Shown here one piece after another: positions 1 to 11,676 of a stretch of DNA of 64,000 bases. The DNA comes from Magicicada septendecula (lineage: Eukaryota > Arthropoda > Insecta > Hemiptera > Cicadidae): positions 240,026,343-240,090,342 of the forward strand of contig CM068372.1 of NCBI GenBank assembly GCA_034769895.1, read 5' to 3'. Made by a program: the position numbers and the translations under genes. Numbering within the stretch: the stretch's first letter is position 1; every line of letters begins with the position of its first letter. The notes beneath the pieces are model-generated. The model made no database searches. It was given only the letters and a program-made list of their open reading frames with translations, and was not told the origin of the DNA.

Positions 1-639
1 CGTTTGATTTTCGGAAACTGGGCTAAATTTATAAGTCGATATTCCTCAATAAAATGCTCTTAAAAGTCTATTCTCTGTCACGCTTTTGAGCTACGTGTGG
101 CAGTGTCGAGACAGAACAGAGTATCTTGTTACGAACATGTTAACAATCCATTCACAAAATGTTTCATTATTTTAATACCACAACACGATTCTCGACCCTT
201 AGTCGATACTGTAGAATAGACTGAAAAAAGTGTCTGCTCAAGTTAATTCGATTATGCTAGAATAGTTCGAAAAATAATTTAGTAACGATGTAAAAAATAT
301 GAAACCTTATTTTGGTTAAAAGGAAAATTTGACACACAAATGGTAGCAAGTACACGTGGTACCTCTCACAATTACAGCCATACATTCCTTACAGTAATAC
401 GTTTATATAGAGTTCCGGCAATTTGTTTCTAGATGTATTGTTCGGTCGGGGAATTCGGTACAGGACTATGCTGCGCAGAAGGCGAGTTTGAATTTGACTC
501 ATGTCAATTTTTCTTCTCTTTTGACTCTTCCCCTTAGAAGTCAATAGTAATTTGCCGTCAAATATCTCATCCCAATCGCATAAACCTTTCTCATCGATTG
601 CTCGGGGATAAACGTATCAGGCTCAGGCAGTGTTTCAAG
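1..639. other. Nuclear flank, nothing recognised
   Basis: AT-rich unique-looking sequence. I see no splice-consistent coding region, RNA gene or recognisable repeat. The last ~150 bases may be further decayed LINE sequence continuing from the neighbouring remnant, but I cannot align it with confidence. Confidence 0.5.
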
Positions 640-1250
640 TGCTAACTTCGAGAGATGGTCTTACTCTTTTAGCTCTTCCTGAGATGTGCGGTAAGAAGAA
701 TTCACTGACCTTTCCAGACAAATTAGTTGCCAGGGATCGGAGAAATCCTCCAGAGAAGGAACACGGAGTCTCCAATGTTAAACATAATTTCAGACATGCC
801 ACGGAGTCCCCGAGAGGAGCCGGAGACTACTCTTGCTAATGGCTGAGCCATCAAGCGGGCGCCTCTTACGTGATTGCTGCCCGAAAAAATATACAATAAC
901 TTGGTACGAGCAGCCAGGCGGCTGTTCCAATAAGGCGTGCAGTAAATGTTGGCTCTGGCTCCTTTTGCATTTTGAGGGTGTTAGTCACGTGGCCTTTGAA
1001 GTTTAAGTGCCGCTCTAGCCGAACGCCCAGGTACTTCACCAATTCTGTCCACTAAATGTGTCTTCTCTCTAAGGAGAGGGATTGCCATGTGAAGTGGTCC
1101 TGTAAATAAGATCGCTTCGGACCGCTGTGCGCCACTCCCGTAGTCAGACCGGAAGAATATCGACTGGCGACTATCATTATGCTCGTCTGCCGCGGGGAGA
1201 GGGAGCTATAATGGAACATCGCGTCGTCAGCAAAGAGGGACAAGTGACTC
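640..1250 (-). pseudogene. Decayed Jockey-like non-LTR retrotransposon reverse transcriptase
   Basis: On the minus strand the catalytic box reads SLFADDAMFHYSS near 1240, an [YF]xDD motif. About 190 bases on, in other frames, follow KSEAILFTG-like residues and then VKYLGVRLERHLNFKGHV near 1010, the usual segment after the catalytic box in Jockey/CR1-type enzymes. Nearer 800-700 comes a post-RT segment with LRLLSGTPWHV and LRVPSLEDF, matching the pattern of the region where these proteins read roughly 'apWyvrN ... L.i.tl.ef'. Several stops and frame changes interrupt it. It is a 5'-truncated dead copy. The clade is inferred from motif spacing only. Confidence 0.72.
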
Positions 1251-1474
1251 GCAGTCAGTCAATTAGCGATCCTTCTACAAGCGATTAGTGTCTGACTAGT
1301 GTTAATTGTATCAAATGACCATTTAAGTGTTTATAAATACGGTTTAATAATCTTCAACGTCTTAGTAATAATTAATTACTAACAATTATTGTCAATAATT
1401 ATTATCGTAAATGTTTACATTAGTAATTTGAAATTATTTAGTGAAGGAGAGTTTTTTGCATTAAGTGTGATTAA

Positions 1475-1480
<6 letters not shown>
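1251..1480. other. Nuclear DNA left of the mitochondrial copy
   Basis: Unique-looking AT-rich sequence running up to a TA microsatellite. This is the last clearly non-mitochondrial DNA on the left. Confidence 0.5.
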
Positions 1481-1559
<79 letters not shown>

Positions 1560-1560
1560 A
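1481..1560. repeat. (TA)n microsatellite at left mtDNA junction
   Basis: Almost pure TA with scattered GTA interruptions. The nuclear/mitochondrial breakpoint lies somewhere in it and cannot be fixed to a base. Confidence 0.85.
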
Positions 1561-1772
1561 ATAATATATTAATATATATTTATATATAAATATTTATAAT
1601 AATAATAGTATGTTTTTCTTTTTTTTAATTCTAAATAAAAAAAAAGAAAAACATACTATTATATATATATATATACATATGTATATATATTTATTATATA
1701 TGAATATATAAATATGGTAATACAGTAACATTAACATTAATATTTTTAATTTAACTATAAATATACTGTAAG
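1550..1772 (+). repeat. Left arm of inverted repeat at mtDNA copy ends
   Basis: Reads as the reverse complement of 16755-16978, differing by only a few bases and repeat-length changes. It includes the block around 1714-1760 (GGTAATACAGTAACATTAAC) that reappears inverted near 16780-16812. It holds its own smaller hairpin at 1604-1662. Confidence 0.88.
1604..1662. repeat. Hairpin inside control-region inverted repeat
   Basis: AATAGTATGTTTTTCTTTTT and its complement AAAAAGAAAAACATACTATT face each other across a short A/T loop. The same hairpin occurs at 16869-16925 in the other arm. It could be a stem-loop of the replication origin region; that role is inference. Confidence 0.75.
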
Positions 1773-2036
1773 CATATATTTTATTAACCGGATTTGCAAA
1801 ATGTGGGTGTACAAAAATTGATGTAATTATTGTATTTTAGCTAACTCTTCAACTGTTACTAGTTATTCAGTTCCGTAATTTTATTTTAATCAATAAATAG
1901 AGATAGAAAGAAATGAAGGAAAGAATATATAAAGTTGCGAATCTAGTATTGGCTGTAAGTCTATTGTATAATAAACCATACACCAGATATTATAAGCCAT
2001 ATATAAAAATAAAAAAAAAATAAAAACAAGAAAAAA
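1773..2036 (+). promoter_or_regulatory. Mitochondrial control region, part next to trnI
   Basis: Non-coding A+T-rich DNA between the inverted repeat and trnI, ending in A-rich runs before the tRNA. This position is where insects keep the control region, with replication and transcription starts. No gene is visible in it. Confidence 0.75.
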
Positions 2037-2103
2037 AATAAGATGCCTGAATGAAAAAGGGTTATTTTGATAGAATAAATTATGTAATATTATACTCTTA
2101 TTA
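2037..2103 (+). tRNA. trnI: mt tRNA-Ile (GAT)
   Basis: Acceptor AATAAGA pairs with TCTTATT. The anticodon arm TTATT-TTGATAG-AATAA exposes GAT. First gene after the control region, as in most insects. Confidence 0.92.
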
Positions 2104-2166
2104 TGTTAACAGAATTAAACTGTCTTTTAATATCAAAAATTAATGTTCTTCATAAACTACAACATA
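2101..2166 (-). tRNA. trnQ: mt tRNA-Gln (TTG)
   Basis: On the minus strand the acceptor TATGTT pairs with AACATA, and the anticodon arm TTAAT-TTTTGAT-ATTAA exposes TTG. It overlaps the trnI end by about three bases. Confidence 0.9.
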
Positions 2167-2167
2167 T

Positions 2168-2231
2168 AAAAGATAAGCTAAAATTAAGCTAATGGGTTCA
2201 TACCTCATTTATGGAAAATTATCCTCTTTTT
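2168..2231 (+). tRNA. trnM: mt tRNA-Met (CAT)
   Basis: AAAAGAT opens and CTCTTTT closes the acceptor stem, with one weak pair. The loop GGTTCATACC carries CAT. It abuts the nad2 start. Confidence 0.9.
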
Positions 2232-2232
2232 A

Positions 2233-3204
2233 ATTAAAAAAAATTCTTCTTATATAATATTTGTGGCATTCTTATTTTTTGGTATTATATTGGTGATTTG
2301 TTCAAACAATTGACTGGGTTGTTGAATAGGAGTCGAAATAAATATAGTATCATTTTTGCCTTTTATGATAAATAAAATAAGAGTTTACTCATCTGAGTCA
2401 ATAATTAAATATTTTATTATTCAGAGAATGGGTTCAAGACTATTATTCCTGTTTGTTGTTATTTTAGGAATATTATTTCAAGTAAAATATTTTATTATAA
2501 TTAGTTTAATAATTAAAATTGGATCTCCTCCATTCCATTATTGATATGTTTCAGTAATTGATGGATTATCTTGACTAGTGTCTTTTTTAATTATAACTGT
2601 TCAGAGGATTATTCCCATTATTTTATTGAGTTATTTAGATATAAGATTGATTTTATTTATTGTTTTATCATGTATTTGAGGTTCATTAGGGGGACTGTGT
2701 TATTCATCAATTCGAAAAATTTTAGCATATTCATCAATTTACAATTTAAGTTGAATTTTTAGAGGGGTTATATTGATAAATTATATATGACTGGTATATT
2801 TTTTAATTTATTCCCTCTCTTTATTTTTGACTTGTTATCTGTTTTGAATAAATAATATGAATTATTTAAATCAAATTTTTATTTTGTTTAACAATAGGGT
2901 TAAATCATTAATGTTAATAATTATTTTTATGTCAATAGGTGGATTACCACCATTTTTAGGGTTTTTCCCAAAATTTATGATAATTTATTGTCTTTTGGTT
3001 AATAAAATGTATTTTTTATGTTTAATTTTAGTAATAACTGCTTTATTAGTGTTATTTTATTATTTGCGAGTTGTAATGACAGGATTAATGATAACCAATA
3101 TATCTTTAAAGTTGTCAACTTTTAGGTTAAATAATACATTATTTATAGTAAATTCTTTATTGATTGGATTTATAGTTGTAACCTTATTTAATGTTATGAA
3201 TTAG
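2233..3204 (+). CDS. nad2: NADH dehydrogenase subunit 2
   Basis: A 323-residue hydrophobic subunit of the membrane arm of respiratory complex I. The frame opens with ATT right after trnM and closes with TAG, with no in-frame TAA or TAG between when read in the invertebrate mitochondrial code. It needs TGA=Trp and AGG=Ser. The conserved PPF stretches are present: GSPPFHYW near residue 97-104 and MGGLPPFLGFFPKF near residue 235-248. The frame is intact, with no sign of nuclear decay. Length is normal for insects. trnW follows after one base. Confidence 0.95.
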
Positions 3205-3205
3205 T

Positions 3206-3269
3206 AAGGTTTTAAGTTAATAAAACTATTATCCTTCAAAGTTAAAAATATAATTTATTGTAAGCCTTA
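3206..3269 (+). tRNA. trnW: mt tRNA-Trp (TCA)
   Basis: AAGGTTT pairs with AAGCCTT. The anticodon loop CTTCAAA gives TCA, which reads TGA in this code. Its 3' end overlaps trnC by 8 bases, the classic insect overlap. Confidence 0.92.
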
Positions 3270-3326
3270 GATTTATTTTAATCACCTTTAAATTTGCAAT
3301 TTAATATTATTATTAAATATAAGACT
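3262..3326 (-). tRNA. trnC: mt tRNA-Cys (GCA)
   Basis: Minus-strand acceptor AGTCTTA pairs with TAAGGCT. The loop TTGCAAA holds GCA. Confidence 0.9.
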
Positions 3327-3379
3327 AGATTGAAGAAAAAAATAGAAGAATAGGGAAGAAATATTAGATTAGATTAGAT
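3327..3379. repeat. 53-bp trnC-trnY spacer with ATTAG repeats
   Basis: Purine-rich spacer ending in tandem ATTAG units. In most insect mtDNAs trnC and trnY touch or overlap, so a spacer here is unusual and could serve as a lineage marker. Confidence 0.8.
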
Positions 3380-3443
3380 TATTGAGAGGAAAACATATCC
3401 ATAAATAAATTTACAGTTTATTACCTAATTCAGTCATCTCAAT
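3380..3443 (-). tRNA. trnY: mt tRNA-Tyr (GTA)
   Basis: Minus-strand acceptor ATTGAGA pairs with TCTCAAT. The loop ACTGTAAA holds GTA. It lies just before cox1. Confidence 0.9.
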
Positions 3444-3466
3444 TGGGAATAAATCAATGATTAGTT

Positions 3467-5000
<1,534 letters not shown>

Positions 5001-5005
<5 letters not shown>

Positions 5006-5062
5006 TATGGCAGATGAAGTGCGATGAATTTAAGATTCATATATAAATAACTTTTGTTAGAA
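5001..5062 (+). tRNA. trnL2: mt tRNA-Leu2 (TAA)
   Basis: TCTAATA pairs with TGTTAGA, and the loop TTTAAGA shows TAA. It overlaps the cox1 stop codon by five bases, a common insect arrangement. Confidence 0.93.
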
Positions 5063-5741
5063 ATTTCTAATTGATCTTATATTAATATGCAGGACGCTAT
5101 ATCACCATTAATAGAACAGTTAATATTTTTTCATGATCATACTTTAACTATTTTAATTATTATCACTTCAATTGTTACTTATATAATAACAGTTATCATA
5201 TTTAATAATATTATTAATCGACTTTTATTAGAAGGACAATTAATTGAATTTTTTTGAACACTTTTGCCTGCCTTAACATTAATTTTTATTGCATTCCCAT
5301 CTTTACGATTATTATATTTATTGGATGAAATTAATAAACCTTTAATAACTTTAAAAATTATTGGTCATCAATGATATTGATCATATGAATATTCAGATTT
5401 TTTAAATATTGAATTTGATTCTTATATAAAATCTCAAAATGATATATTAATTAGAGAATTCCGTTTATTAGAAGTAGATAATCGAACGATTTTACCTTTT
5501 AGTACTCAAATTCGATTATTGATTTCATCATTTGATGTTATTCATTCATGAGCTATACCATCTATGAGAATTAAAGTGGATGCCGTGCCTGGTCGATTAA
5601 ACCAAGCGAGAATATTTATCAATCGACCTGGTATATCATTTGGTCAATGTTCTGAAATTTGTGGAGCAAATCATAGATTTATACCTATTGTTATTGAAAG
5701 AGTTGATATAAATTGTTTTATTAATTGATTAATAAGTTATT
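5063..5741 (+). CDS. cox2: Cytochrome c oxidase subunit II
   Basis: Carries the CuA site that accepts electrons from cytochrome c in complex IV. The frame opens with ATT directly after trnL2 ([19 protein letters not shown]) and runs unbroken to a single T at 5741, completed to TAA by polyadenylation, just before trnK. CuA ligands are visible in [15 protein letters not shown] (two Cys, Glu, His) and in DVIHSW upstream. The two transmembrane segments near the N-terminus are hydrophobic as expected. A longer reading into trnK to TAA at 5759 is possible but less likely. Confidence 0.95.
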
Positions 5742-5811
5742 CATTAAGTGACTGAAAGTAAGTGATGGTCTCTTAAACCAATTTATAGTAACTAACGACT
5801 ACTTTTAATGA
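5742..5811 (+). tRNA. trnK: mt tRNA-Lys (CTT)
   Basis: CATTAAG pairs with TTTAATG (one G-T). The loop CTCTTAA shows CTT. Confidence 0.92.
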
Positions 5812-5812
5812 T

Positions 5813-5878
5813 GAAAAGTTAGTTTATTATAAAAACATCAATCTGTCAGATTCAAGAAACTAAGAATGGTATTTTTCT
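5813..5878 (+). tRNA. trnD: mt tRNA-Asp (GTC)
   Basis: GAAAAGT pairs with ATTTTTC. The anticodon arm ATCTGTCAGAT shows GTC. Confidence 0.92.
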
Positions 5879-6034
5879 ATCCCACAAATATCTCCAATAA
5901 ATTGATGTCTTATGTTTTTCTTTTTTTTATTAATTGTTACTTTAATTATAACTTTTATTTATTTTTCTTTTATGAAAATTCCAAAGATAAATTTGATTAA
6001 TAATTTTAATAATTTATATAATTGATTATGATAA
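5879..6034 (+). CDS. atp8: ATP synthase subunit 8
   Basis: A 51-residue subunit of the F0 part of ATP synthase. It starts at ATC, giving IPQMSPMNW, the family's hallmark N-terminus, followed by one membrane segment and a short basic/Asn-rich tail ending in LYNWLW. Stop TAA. It overlaps atp6 by seven bases (ATGATAA), the standard arrangement, and the two are translated from one transcript. Confidence 0.93.
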
Positions 6035-6693
6035 CAAATCTATTTTCAACTTTTGATCCATCAACAGGGTTATTTTCATTAAATTGATTAAGTTCTTTAA
6101 TTTTATTATTATTCATGCCTATAGGGTTATGATATATTCCCAGTCGTTATGTAATTTTTATAAATAAAGTTTTAAATACAATAAGTTTTGAATTAAATTT
6201 ATTAATAAGTTCAGGATCTTTTGGTAGATCATTATTATTTTGTTCTTTATTTATTTTTATTCTATTCAATAACTTTCTTGGATTGTTTCCATATATTTTC
6301 ACTAGATCAAGACATCTAGTATTTTCTCTTAGTTTAGCTCTTCCTCTTTGATTGACTTTTATTTTATTTGGATTTATTAATAATACAAATCATATATTTT
6401 GTCATTTAGTTCCAATAGGGACTCCAATAATTTTAATACCTTTCATGGTATGTATTGAAACTGTCAGAAATTTAATTCGACCAGGATCCTTGGCTGTTCG
6501 TCTAACAGCAAATATGATTGCCGGTCATTTACTAATAACATTATTAGGAAATAGATCAACTAATTTAGAAATTTATATAAATTTAATTATTTTAATTCAG
6601 ATATTATTGATATTATTTGAATCAGCAGTTTGTATAATTCAATCTTATGTTTTTACAGTTTTAAGAACTCTGTATTATAGAGAAGTATCTTAA
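6028..6693 (+). CDS. atp6: ATP synthase subunit 6
   Basis: The 221-residue proton-channel subunit a of F0. ATG start inside the atp8 end and TAA stop; intact in mitochondrial code. The conserved helix [19 protein letters not shown], holding the essential Arg, is at about residues 152-170. Strongly hydrophobic throughout. Shares one base with the cox3 start. Confidence 0.95.
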
Positions 6694-7472
6694 TGAATAA
6701 TCATCCATATCATTTAGTTGATTGTAGACCATGACCTCTAACGGGGTCAATTGGAGCTCTAACTTTTGTTTCTGGTATAGTAATAATATTTCATATACAA
6801 AATTTTATTTTAATATCTTTTGGATTTTTAATTTTAATTTTAACTATAATTCAATGATGACGTGACATTTCGCGTGAAGGGACGTTTATAGGATTTCATA
6901 CAATAGTTGTAGTGAGAGGTCTAAAATTAGGAATAATTTTATTTATTGTATCAGAAATTTTATTTTTTATTTCTTTCTTTTGGGGATTTTTTCATAGAAG
7001 ATTAAGACCTGTCATAGAAATTGGTATAAATTGACCTCCTTCTGGAATTATGCCTTTTAACCCAATACAAATTCCTCTATTAAATACTATAATTTTATTG
7101 TGTTCTGGAGTAACAATTACGTGAGCTCATCATTCCATAATAGAAAGTAAATATAATGAATCTGTTTATGGTATTTTATTAACTTTAATATTAGGTATAT
7201 ATTTTACTATTCTTCAAATATATGAATATTTTGAATCATCGTTTTGTATTTCAGATTCTGTATATGGATCAACGTTTTTTGTATCAACAGGGTTTCATGG
7301 AATTCATGTTATTATTGGAAGAACATTCATTATAATTTGTTTATTACGTCAATTGAAATTTCATTTTTCTAGAGCTCATCATTTTGGTTTTGAAGCAGCT
7401 GCTTGATATTGACATTTTGTTGATATTGTTTGACTATTTTTATATGTATCAATTTACTGATGGGGTAGATAA
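6693..7472 (+). CDS. cox3: Cytochrome c oxidase subunit III
   Basis: A 259-residue subunit of complex IV, normal length, ATG to TAA, unbroken in mitochondrial code. Landmarks include [19 protein letters not shown] at the N-terminus, [28 protein letters not shown], and the C-terminal [19 protein letters not shown]. Its start overlaps the last A of atp6. trnG follows after two bases. Confidence 0.96.
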
Positions 7473-7474
7473 AT

Positions 7475-7536
7475 ATTCTATTAGTATATAAGTATATTTA
7501 ACTTCCAATTAAAAGGATTAATTTTTAAATAGAATA
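7475..7536 (+). tRNA. trnG: mt tRNA-Gly (TCC)
   Basis: ATTCTAT pairs with ATAGAAT. The loop AACTTCCAATT shows TCC. Confidence 0.93.
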
Positions 7537-7887
7537 ATTTTCAATGTTGTAAGTTATTGTATTATGATATTATTAATTTTATTTACTTTAATAACTCTTT
7601 TATATTTTGTGTCAACTAAATCAATAATTGATCGTGAAAAATCATCTCCATTTGAGTGTGGATTTGATCCTTTTGAGTCATCTCGAATTCCTTTTTCAAG
7701 ACATTTTTTTATAATTGCAGTCATCTTTCTTATTTTTGATGTTGAATTAGTGATTATTATACCCATAGTTATTGCAATATCAACTATTAATATTATTGAA
7801 ATTTATTTAGTGATATTGTTATTTTTGTTATTTTTAATATTAGGCTTATATCATGAATGAAAAAATAGTATGTTAAATTGAATTTAA
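7537..7887 (+). CDS. nad3: NADH dehydrogenase subunit 3
   Basis: A 116-residue membrane-arm subunit of complex I. The ATT directly after trnG is the likely start ([11 protein letters not shown]...). The conserved loop [11 protein letters not shown], with the Cys of the active/deactive switch, is at about residues 36-46. The C-terminus runs through a TGA Trp codon to LYHEWKNSMLNWI and TAA. A standard-code reading would stop too early at 7858. Intact. Confidence 0.93.
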
Positions 7888-7888
7888 T

Positions 7889-7951
7889 GGGAATGTATTT
7901 AATTATAATTATTGGATTGCAATCAATAGGTGCTCAAACTAGCCATTCTTA
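7889..7951 (+). tRNA. trnA: mt tRNA-Ala (TGC)
   Basis: GGGAATG pairs with CATTCTT. The loop ATTGCAATC shows TGC. Confidence 0.9.
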
Positions 7952-8012
7952 AAAGCAATGAAGTAATAAATACATTTAGTTTCGACCTAAAAAAAGAATC
8001 TTTATTCCTTTG
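7952..8012 (+). tRNA. trnR: mt tRNA-Arg (TCG)
   Basis: AAAGCAA pairs with TTCCTTT with one mismatch. The loop TTTCGAC shows TCG. Confidence 0.88.
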
Positions 8013-8016
8013 TTTA

Positions 8017-8084
8017 TTAATTGAAGCCAAAAATAAGGCACTTTATTGTTAATAAAGTTATTGAATATATAATTTCCAGTTAAA
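8017..8084 (+). tRNA. trnN: mt tRNA-Asn (GTT)
   Basis: TTAATTG pairs with CAGTTAA (G-C and G-T at the inner end). The arm TTATTGTTAATAA shows GTT. Confidence 0.92.
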
Positions 8085-8149
8085 AGGAAATAAGAATAAA
8101 AGCAGCTGCTAACTAGCTTTTAAAGCGGTTAAATTCCGTTTTTTCCTTA
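8084..8149 (+). tRNA. trnS1: mt tRNA-Ser1 (GCT)
   Basis: AAGGAAA pairs with TTTCCTT. The loop ACTAGCTTT shows GCT. This is the tRNA that decodes AGN, including AGA/AGG. The D-arm is weak, as usual for this tRNA. Confidence 0.87.
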
Positions 8150-8210
8150 TTTATAAAGTTTATAAAACATTTCATTTTCATTGAAAAGAGAGGAAAAATC
8201 CTTATAAATA
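8149..8210 (+). tRNA. trnE: mt tRNA-Glu (TTC)
   Basis: ATTTATA pairs with TATAAAT. The loop ATTTTCATT shows TTC. Confidence 0.92.
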
Positions 8211-8273
8211 TTTAAAAATATTTATTACCTTAATATCTTCAATATTATGCTCTAATGTTTAAGCTATTTAAAT
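8209..8273 (-). tRNA. trnF: mt tRNA-Phe (GAA)
   Basis: Minus-strand acceptor ATTTAAA pairs with TTTAAAT. The loop ATTGAAGAT shows GAA. It marks the 3' end of nad5. Confidence 0.9.
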
Positions 8274-9959
8274 ATATCATAATTAGAAATCAAGCAATAA
8301 ATGTTATTATTTGAATCTTGAAATTATTTTTTCTTATATTAATATTAAATATTATAATTAATTTTATCAATTCAATCATGCCTTGAGGCCCAATTTTTTC
8401 TCCTCACCCCAAATCAATTGATTTTTGAAATATAAGTGAATTTTTTAAAAAAAGAAATTGAGTATGAAAAGTTGATAGTTGTTTTAAAAATCATATGGAA
8501 TTTATGAATTCTCTTGTAAATTTTTTACTATGGATGAAAACATGGATATTTCATATCCAATTAATAACCCTAAAAAAGATAAAGCCATTGCTATTAGTTT
8601 CCCCTCTATGGGGAGAATAATTCTTACAGGATTATTAAATATGATTCATCTAAATATAGACCCTGATAAAATTGAATAAATAGATAAAATCATGATTCTC
8701 TTTAATATACTATTAAATGACTCGTTTTGTGAACTAAAATTATAATAACTAAAATTTATGTTTATTGAAAAATATGTTAATCGGGCAGAATAGAAAGATG
8801 TTATTCCAATTCCAATATATATCAATAATAAAATTAAAAAGTTAATATTTCTGGAGCATATTATTTCTATAATTAAATCTTTTGAATAAAACCCTCTCAT
8901 AAAGGGTATCCCACATAATGATAAATTTGCAATATTTATGAACGTTCTAGTTATTGGTATATTATAACTTATACAGCCTATCATGCGAATATCTTGATTA
9001 TTCATTAATCTATGAATCAATACTCCAGCACATAAAAAAAGTGATGCCTTAAATAAAGCATGAATAATAAGATGAAAAAAAGATAATATTGGATAACCAA
9101 ATATTAAAATTGATATTATAATTCCTAATTGTCTTAAAGTTGATAATGCAATAATTTTTTTTAAGTCAAATTCAAAATTTGCAGCTAAACCTGATATAAT
9201 TATTGTTAGTAATGATAACATTAAAAATACTTGAATTAAATTGAATGATATAATTAAATTTCTGAATCGAATAATTAAATATACTCCTGCAGTAACTAAT
9301 GTTGATGAGTGAACAAGGGCCGATACTGGAGTTGGAGCAGCTATAGCTGCTGGAAGTCATGAAGAAAAAGGAATTTGAGCTCTTTTTGTAAATCCTGCAA
9401 TAACAACTAGCATAATTATTGGACTCATAATTATCTTATTAATAAAAGATATAAAATTTCAAGATCCAAAATTTATTATTCATGCAATTAATAAAAGGAT
9501 TATAACATCTCCAATACGATTTATTAATGCCGTTAGTATTCCAGCATTTCTAGAATTTAAATTTTGATAATAAACAACTAAACAATATGATACTAATCCT
9601 AATCCATCTCATCCAATGAGAATGCTTACTATATTAGGTCTAATAATTAATAATACTATTGACATTACAAATATTATAATAATATAAATAAATCGATTAA
9701 TATATTTATCATTTATCATATATATACCTCTATATAATATAACCATTGATGAAATAAATATAACAGTTGAAAGAAATAAAGTTGATATAAAATCAAAAAT
9801 TAATGTTATATAAATATTACATGAATTAATTGTAACAATCAGTCATTCTATTATAATTGCATAATCAAAAATAATCATATTTATTGATAGAATTAATATT
9901 ATTAATCTTAAAATTAATAAAATTAAGAAAATATATATATTAAGTTTATTTTTAGTAAT
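8274..9959 (-). pseudogene. nad5: NADH dehydrogenase subunit 5, one frameshift
   Basis: A proton-pumping antiporter-like subunit of complex I, normal length (about 562 codons). The minus-strand ATT at 9959 follows trnH (ITKNKLNMYIF...); the gene ends in a single T before trnF. Core motifs include SSWLPAAMAAPTPVSALVHS, HLIIHALFKASLF and NLSLCGIPFM. The frame breaks in the T4 run at 8537-8540: upstream reads to MF, and downstream is restored only if one T is missing (EFMNSMWFLKQLSTF, then LGWGEKIGPQGM). No other break was seen. It is either a single-base decay mutation of a nuclear copy or a homopolymer sequencing error. Confidence 0.9.
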
Positions 9960-10022
9960 GATCCAATATAGATTTATATTTTTAAATCCACAATTTAATG
10001 TTTTATTTTAAACTAATTGAAT
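9960..10022 (-). tRNA. trnH: mt tRNA-His (GTG)
   Basis: Minus-strand acceptor ATTCAAT pairs with ATTGGAT (two G-T). The loop ATTGTGGAT shows GTG. Confidence 0.9.
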
Positions 10023-11323
10023 TATATCAATAATGTTAATTTCAAAATAATTAAATTTAATGGAATTCAATGTATTATAATTAAGAAAAATTCACGTACG
10101 TTCCCAGAATTAAAAGAGTAACAACCCGAGAAAATTATTCCATGTTGGGTATGAGAGTATAGATATAAACTATAACAAGCTGATAAAAATGAAGAAAAAG
10201 ATAGGAAAATTATACACAATGGATTTCAAGACATTAATCTATTTAAAATTATAATTTCTCCTGCTAGACTAATTGTTGGAGGACATGAAATATTTCTAGA
10301 AGAAATTAAAAATCATATGAGAGTTATTGAAGGCATAAATCTTAATATTCCTTTATTAATTAGGATTCTACGTCTTCCCGAACGTTCATAAGAAATATTT
10401 GCTAAGCAAAATAAAGCAGATGAACATAAACCATGTCCAATTATTATGAAATATGCTCCGATTATACCTCATATATTTATTGTTATAATTCCTCTAATAA
10501 CTAATCTTATGTGAGCTACAGAAGAGTATGCAATTATAGATTTTATATCAATTTGCATTATACAAGATAATCTAATCATAATTCCCCCTATTAATGAAAT
10601 AGAAATTCAGATGAATCTATAATTGATAAATATTACTGGTATAATATATATAACACGAATTAAACCATAAGTTCCTAATTTTAAAAGAATTCCAGCCAAA
10701 ATTATAGAACCAGAAACAGGTGCTTCGACATGAGCTTTTGGTAATCAAAAATGACATATAAATAATGGAACCTTAATTATGAATGCTAATGTTATCCCTA
10801 AGTAAATAAACCTATTATCTGATCTCATTAACATTATAATATTAGTTATATTATTTCTATACATATATATAATTGAAACTAATATGGGGAGAGATGCGAA
10901 TAAAGTATAAAACAATAAATAATATCTGGCATTCACTCGTTCAGGTTGATACCCCCATCCTATAATAATAATTATGGTAGGGATCAAACTAGTTTCAAAA
11001 AAGATATAAAATATTATAATATTGTATGAACAAAATGATAAAATTAATAATGTTATTAATAATAACACTATAAACAAAAATAAATTTATATTATTATATT
11101 TATATAAGGGACTAGAATTAATTATTAAGAAGGTAATTCAAATTGTAAGAATAATTAATCTATATGAAATATTATCTATATGTATGTTATATCTTAGTAT
11201 AATTAAATCTTTTCTAAAGAATAAGATGATAAATAGCACTAAAAGAATTAGTATATTTCTTAATAACCATATATTAAATAATAAAGGGGTTAAAAATAAT
11301 GAAAATAAAACTAATTTTAACAT
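10023..11323 (-). CDS. nad4: NADH dehydrogenase subunit 4
   Basis: A 433-residue antiporter-like membrane subunit of complex I. The minus-strand ATG at 11323 overlaps the nad4L end by seven bases; the frame runs open to a TA stop completed by polyadenylation before trnH. Conserved pieces include FFETSLIPT (with the essential Glu), [25 protein letters not shown] and [16 protein letters not shown] Trp codons at 11138 and 10745 cut it in a standard-code reading. I see no frame break. Confidence 0.94.
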
Positions 11324-11610
11324 GTTTTTAAAGATATTGATAATAGTTGATCATTACCATGTGATCGAATCATATTAATCAATCTTGATAATCCTACAAC
11401 TCCTTCACAAACACTAAATGTTAGCAAAACTATTAATATATATATATCATTTAATTCAATTGATAGAAATGCAGAAAATATACAAAATAATCTTAAAATT
11501 ATTAATTCTAATCTTAATAAACTTATTATGATATGTTTTCGATTTAAACATAATGAGATAATGCCCGATATAAATATAATTAAATACAATAAAGGTAATG
11601 ACAAATTCAT
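11317..11610 (-). CDS. nad4L: NADH dehydrogenase subunit 4L
   Basis: A 97-residue membrane-arm subunit of complex I with three hydrophobic segments. ATG to TAA on the minus strand, no break. The C-terminal part has the conserved [11 protein letters not shown]. The stop overlaps the nad4 start (ATGTTAA), so both are made from one mRNA. Confidence 0.94.
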   Translation of the reverse strand: MNLSLPLLYLIIFISGIISLCLNRKHIIISLLRLELIILRLFCIFSAFLSIELNDIYILIVLLTFSVCEGVVGLSRLINMIRSHGNDQLLSISLKTC

Positions 11611-11612
11611 TC

Positions 11613-11676
11613 GTTTTAATAGTTTAAAAAAAATTTAGATCTTGTAAATCTAAGATAAATTAATAATTTTAAAACT
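11613..11676 (+). tRNA. trnT: mt tRNA-Thr (TGT)
   Basis: GTTTTAA pairs with TTAAAAC. The arm TAGATCTTGTAAATCTA shows TGT. Confidence 0.93.

Noticed and set aside
1389..1589. 66-codon frame rich in Tyr and Ile
   Set aside because: Translation of the TA microsatellite.
9172..9360. Open frame on the minus strand inside nad5
   Set aside because: Out of frame with nad5; the mitochondrial reading explains the region fully.
11022..11378. 118-codon plus-strand frame over nad4/nad4L
   Set aside because: Antisense to two intact genes; low-complexity Asn/Lys/Ile composition comes from AT-rich sequence.
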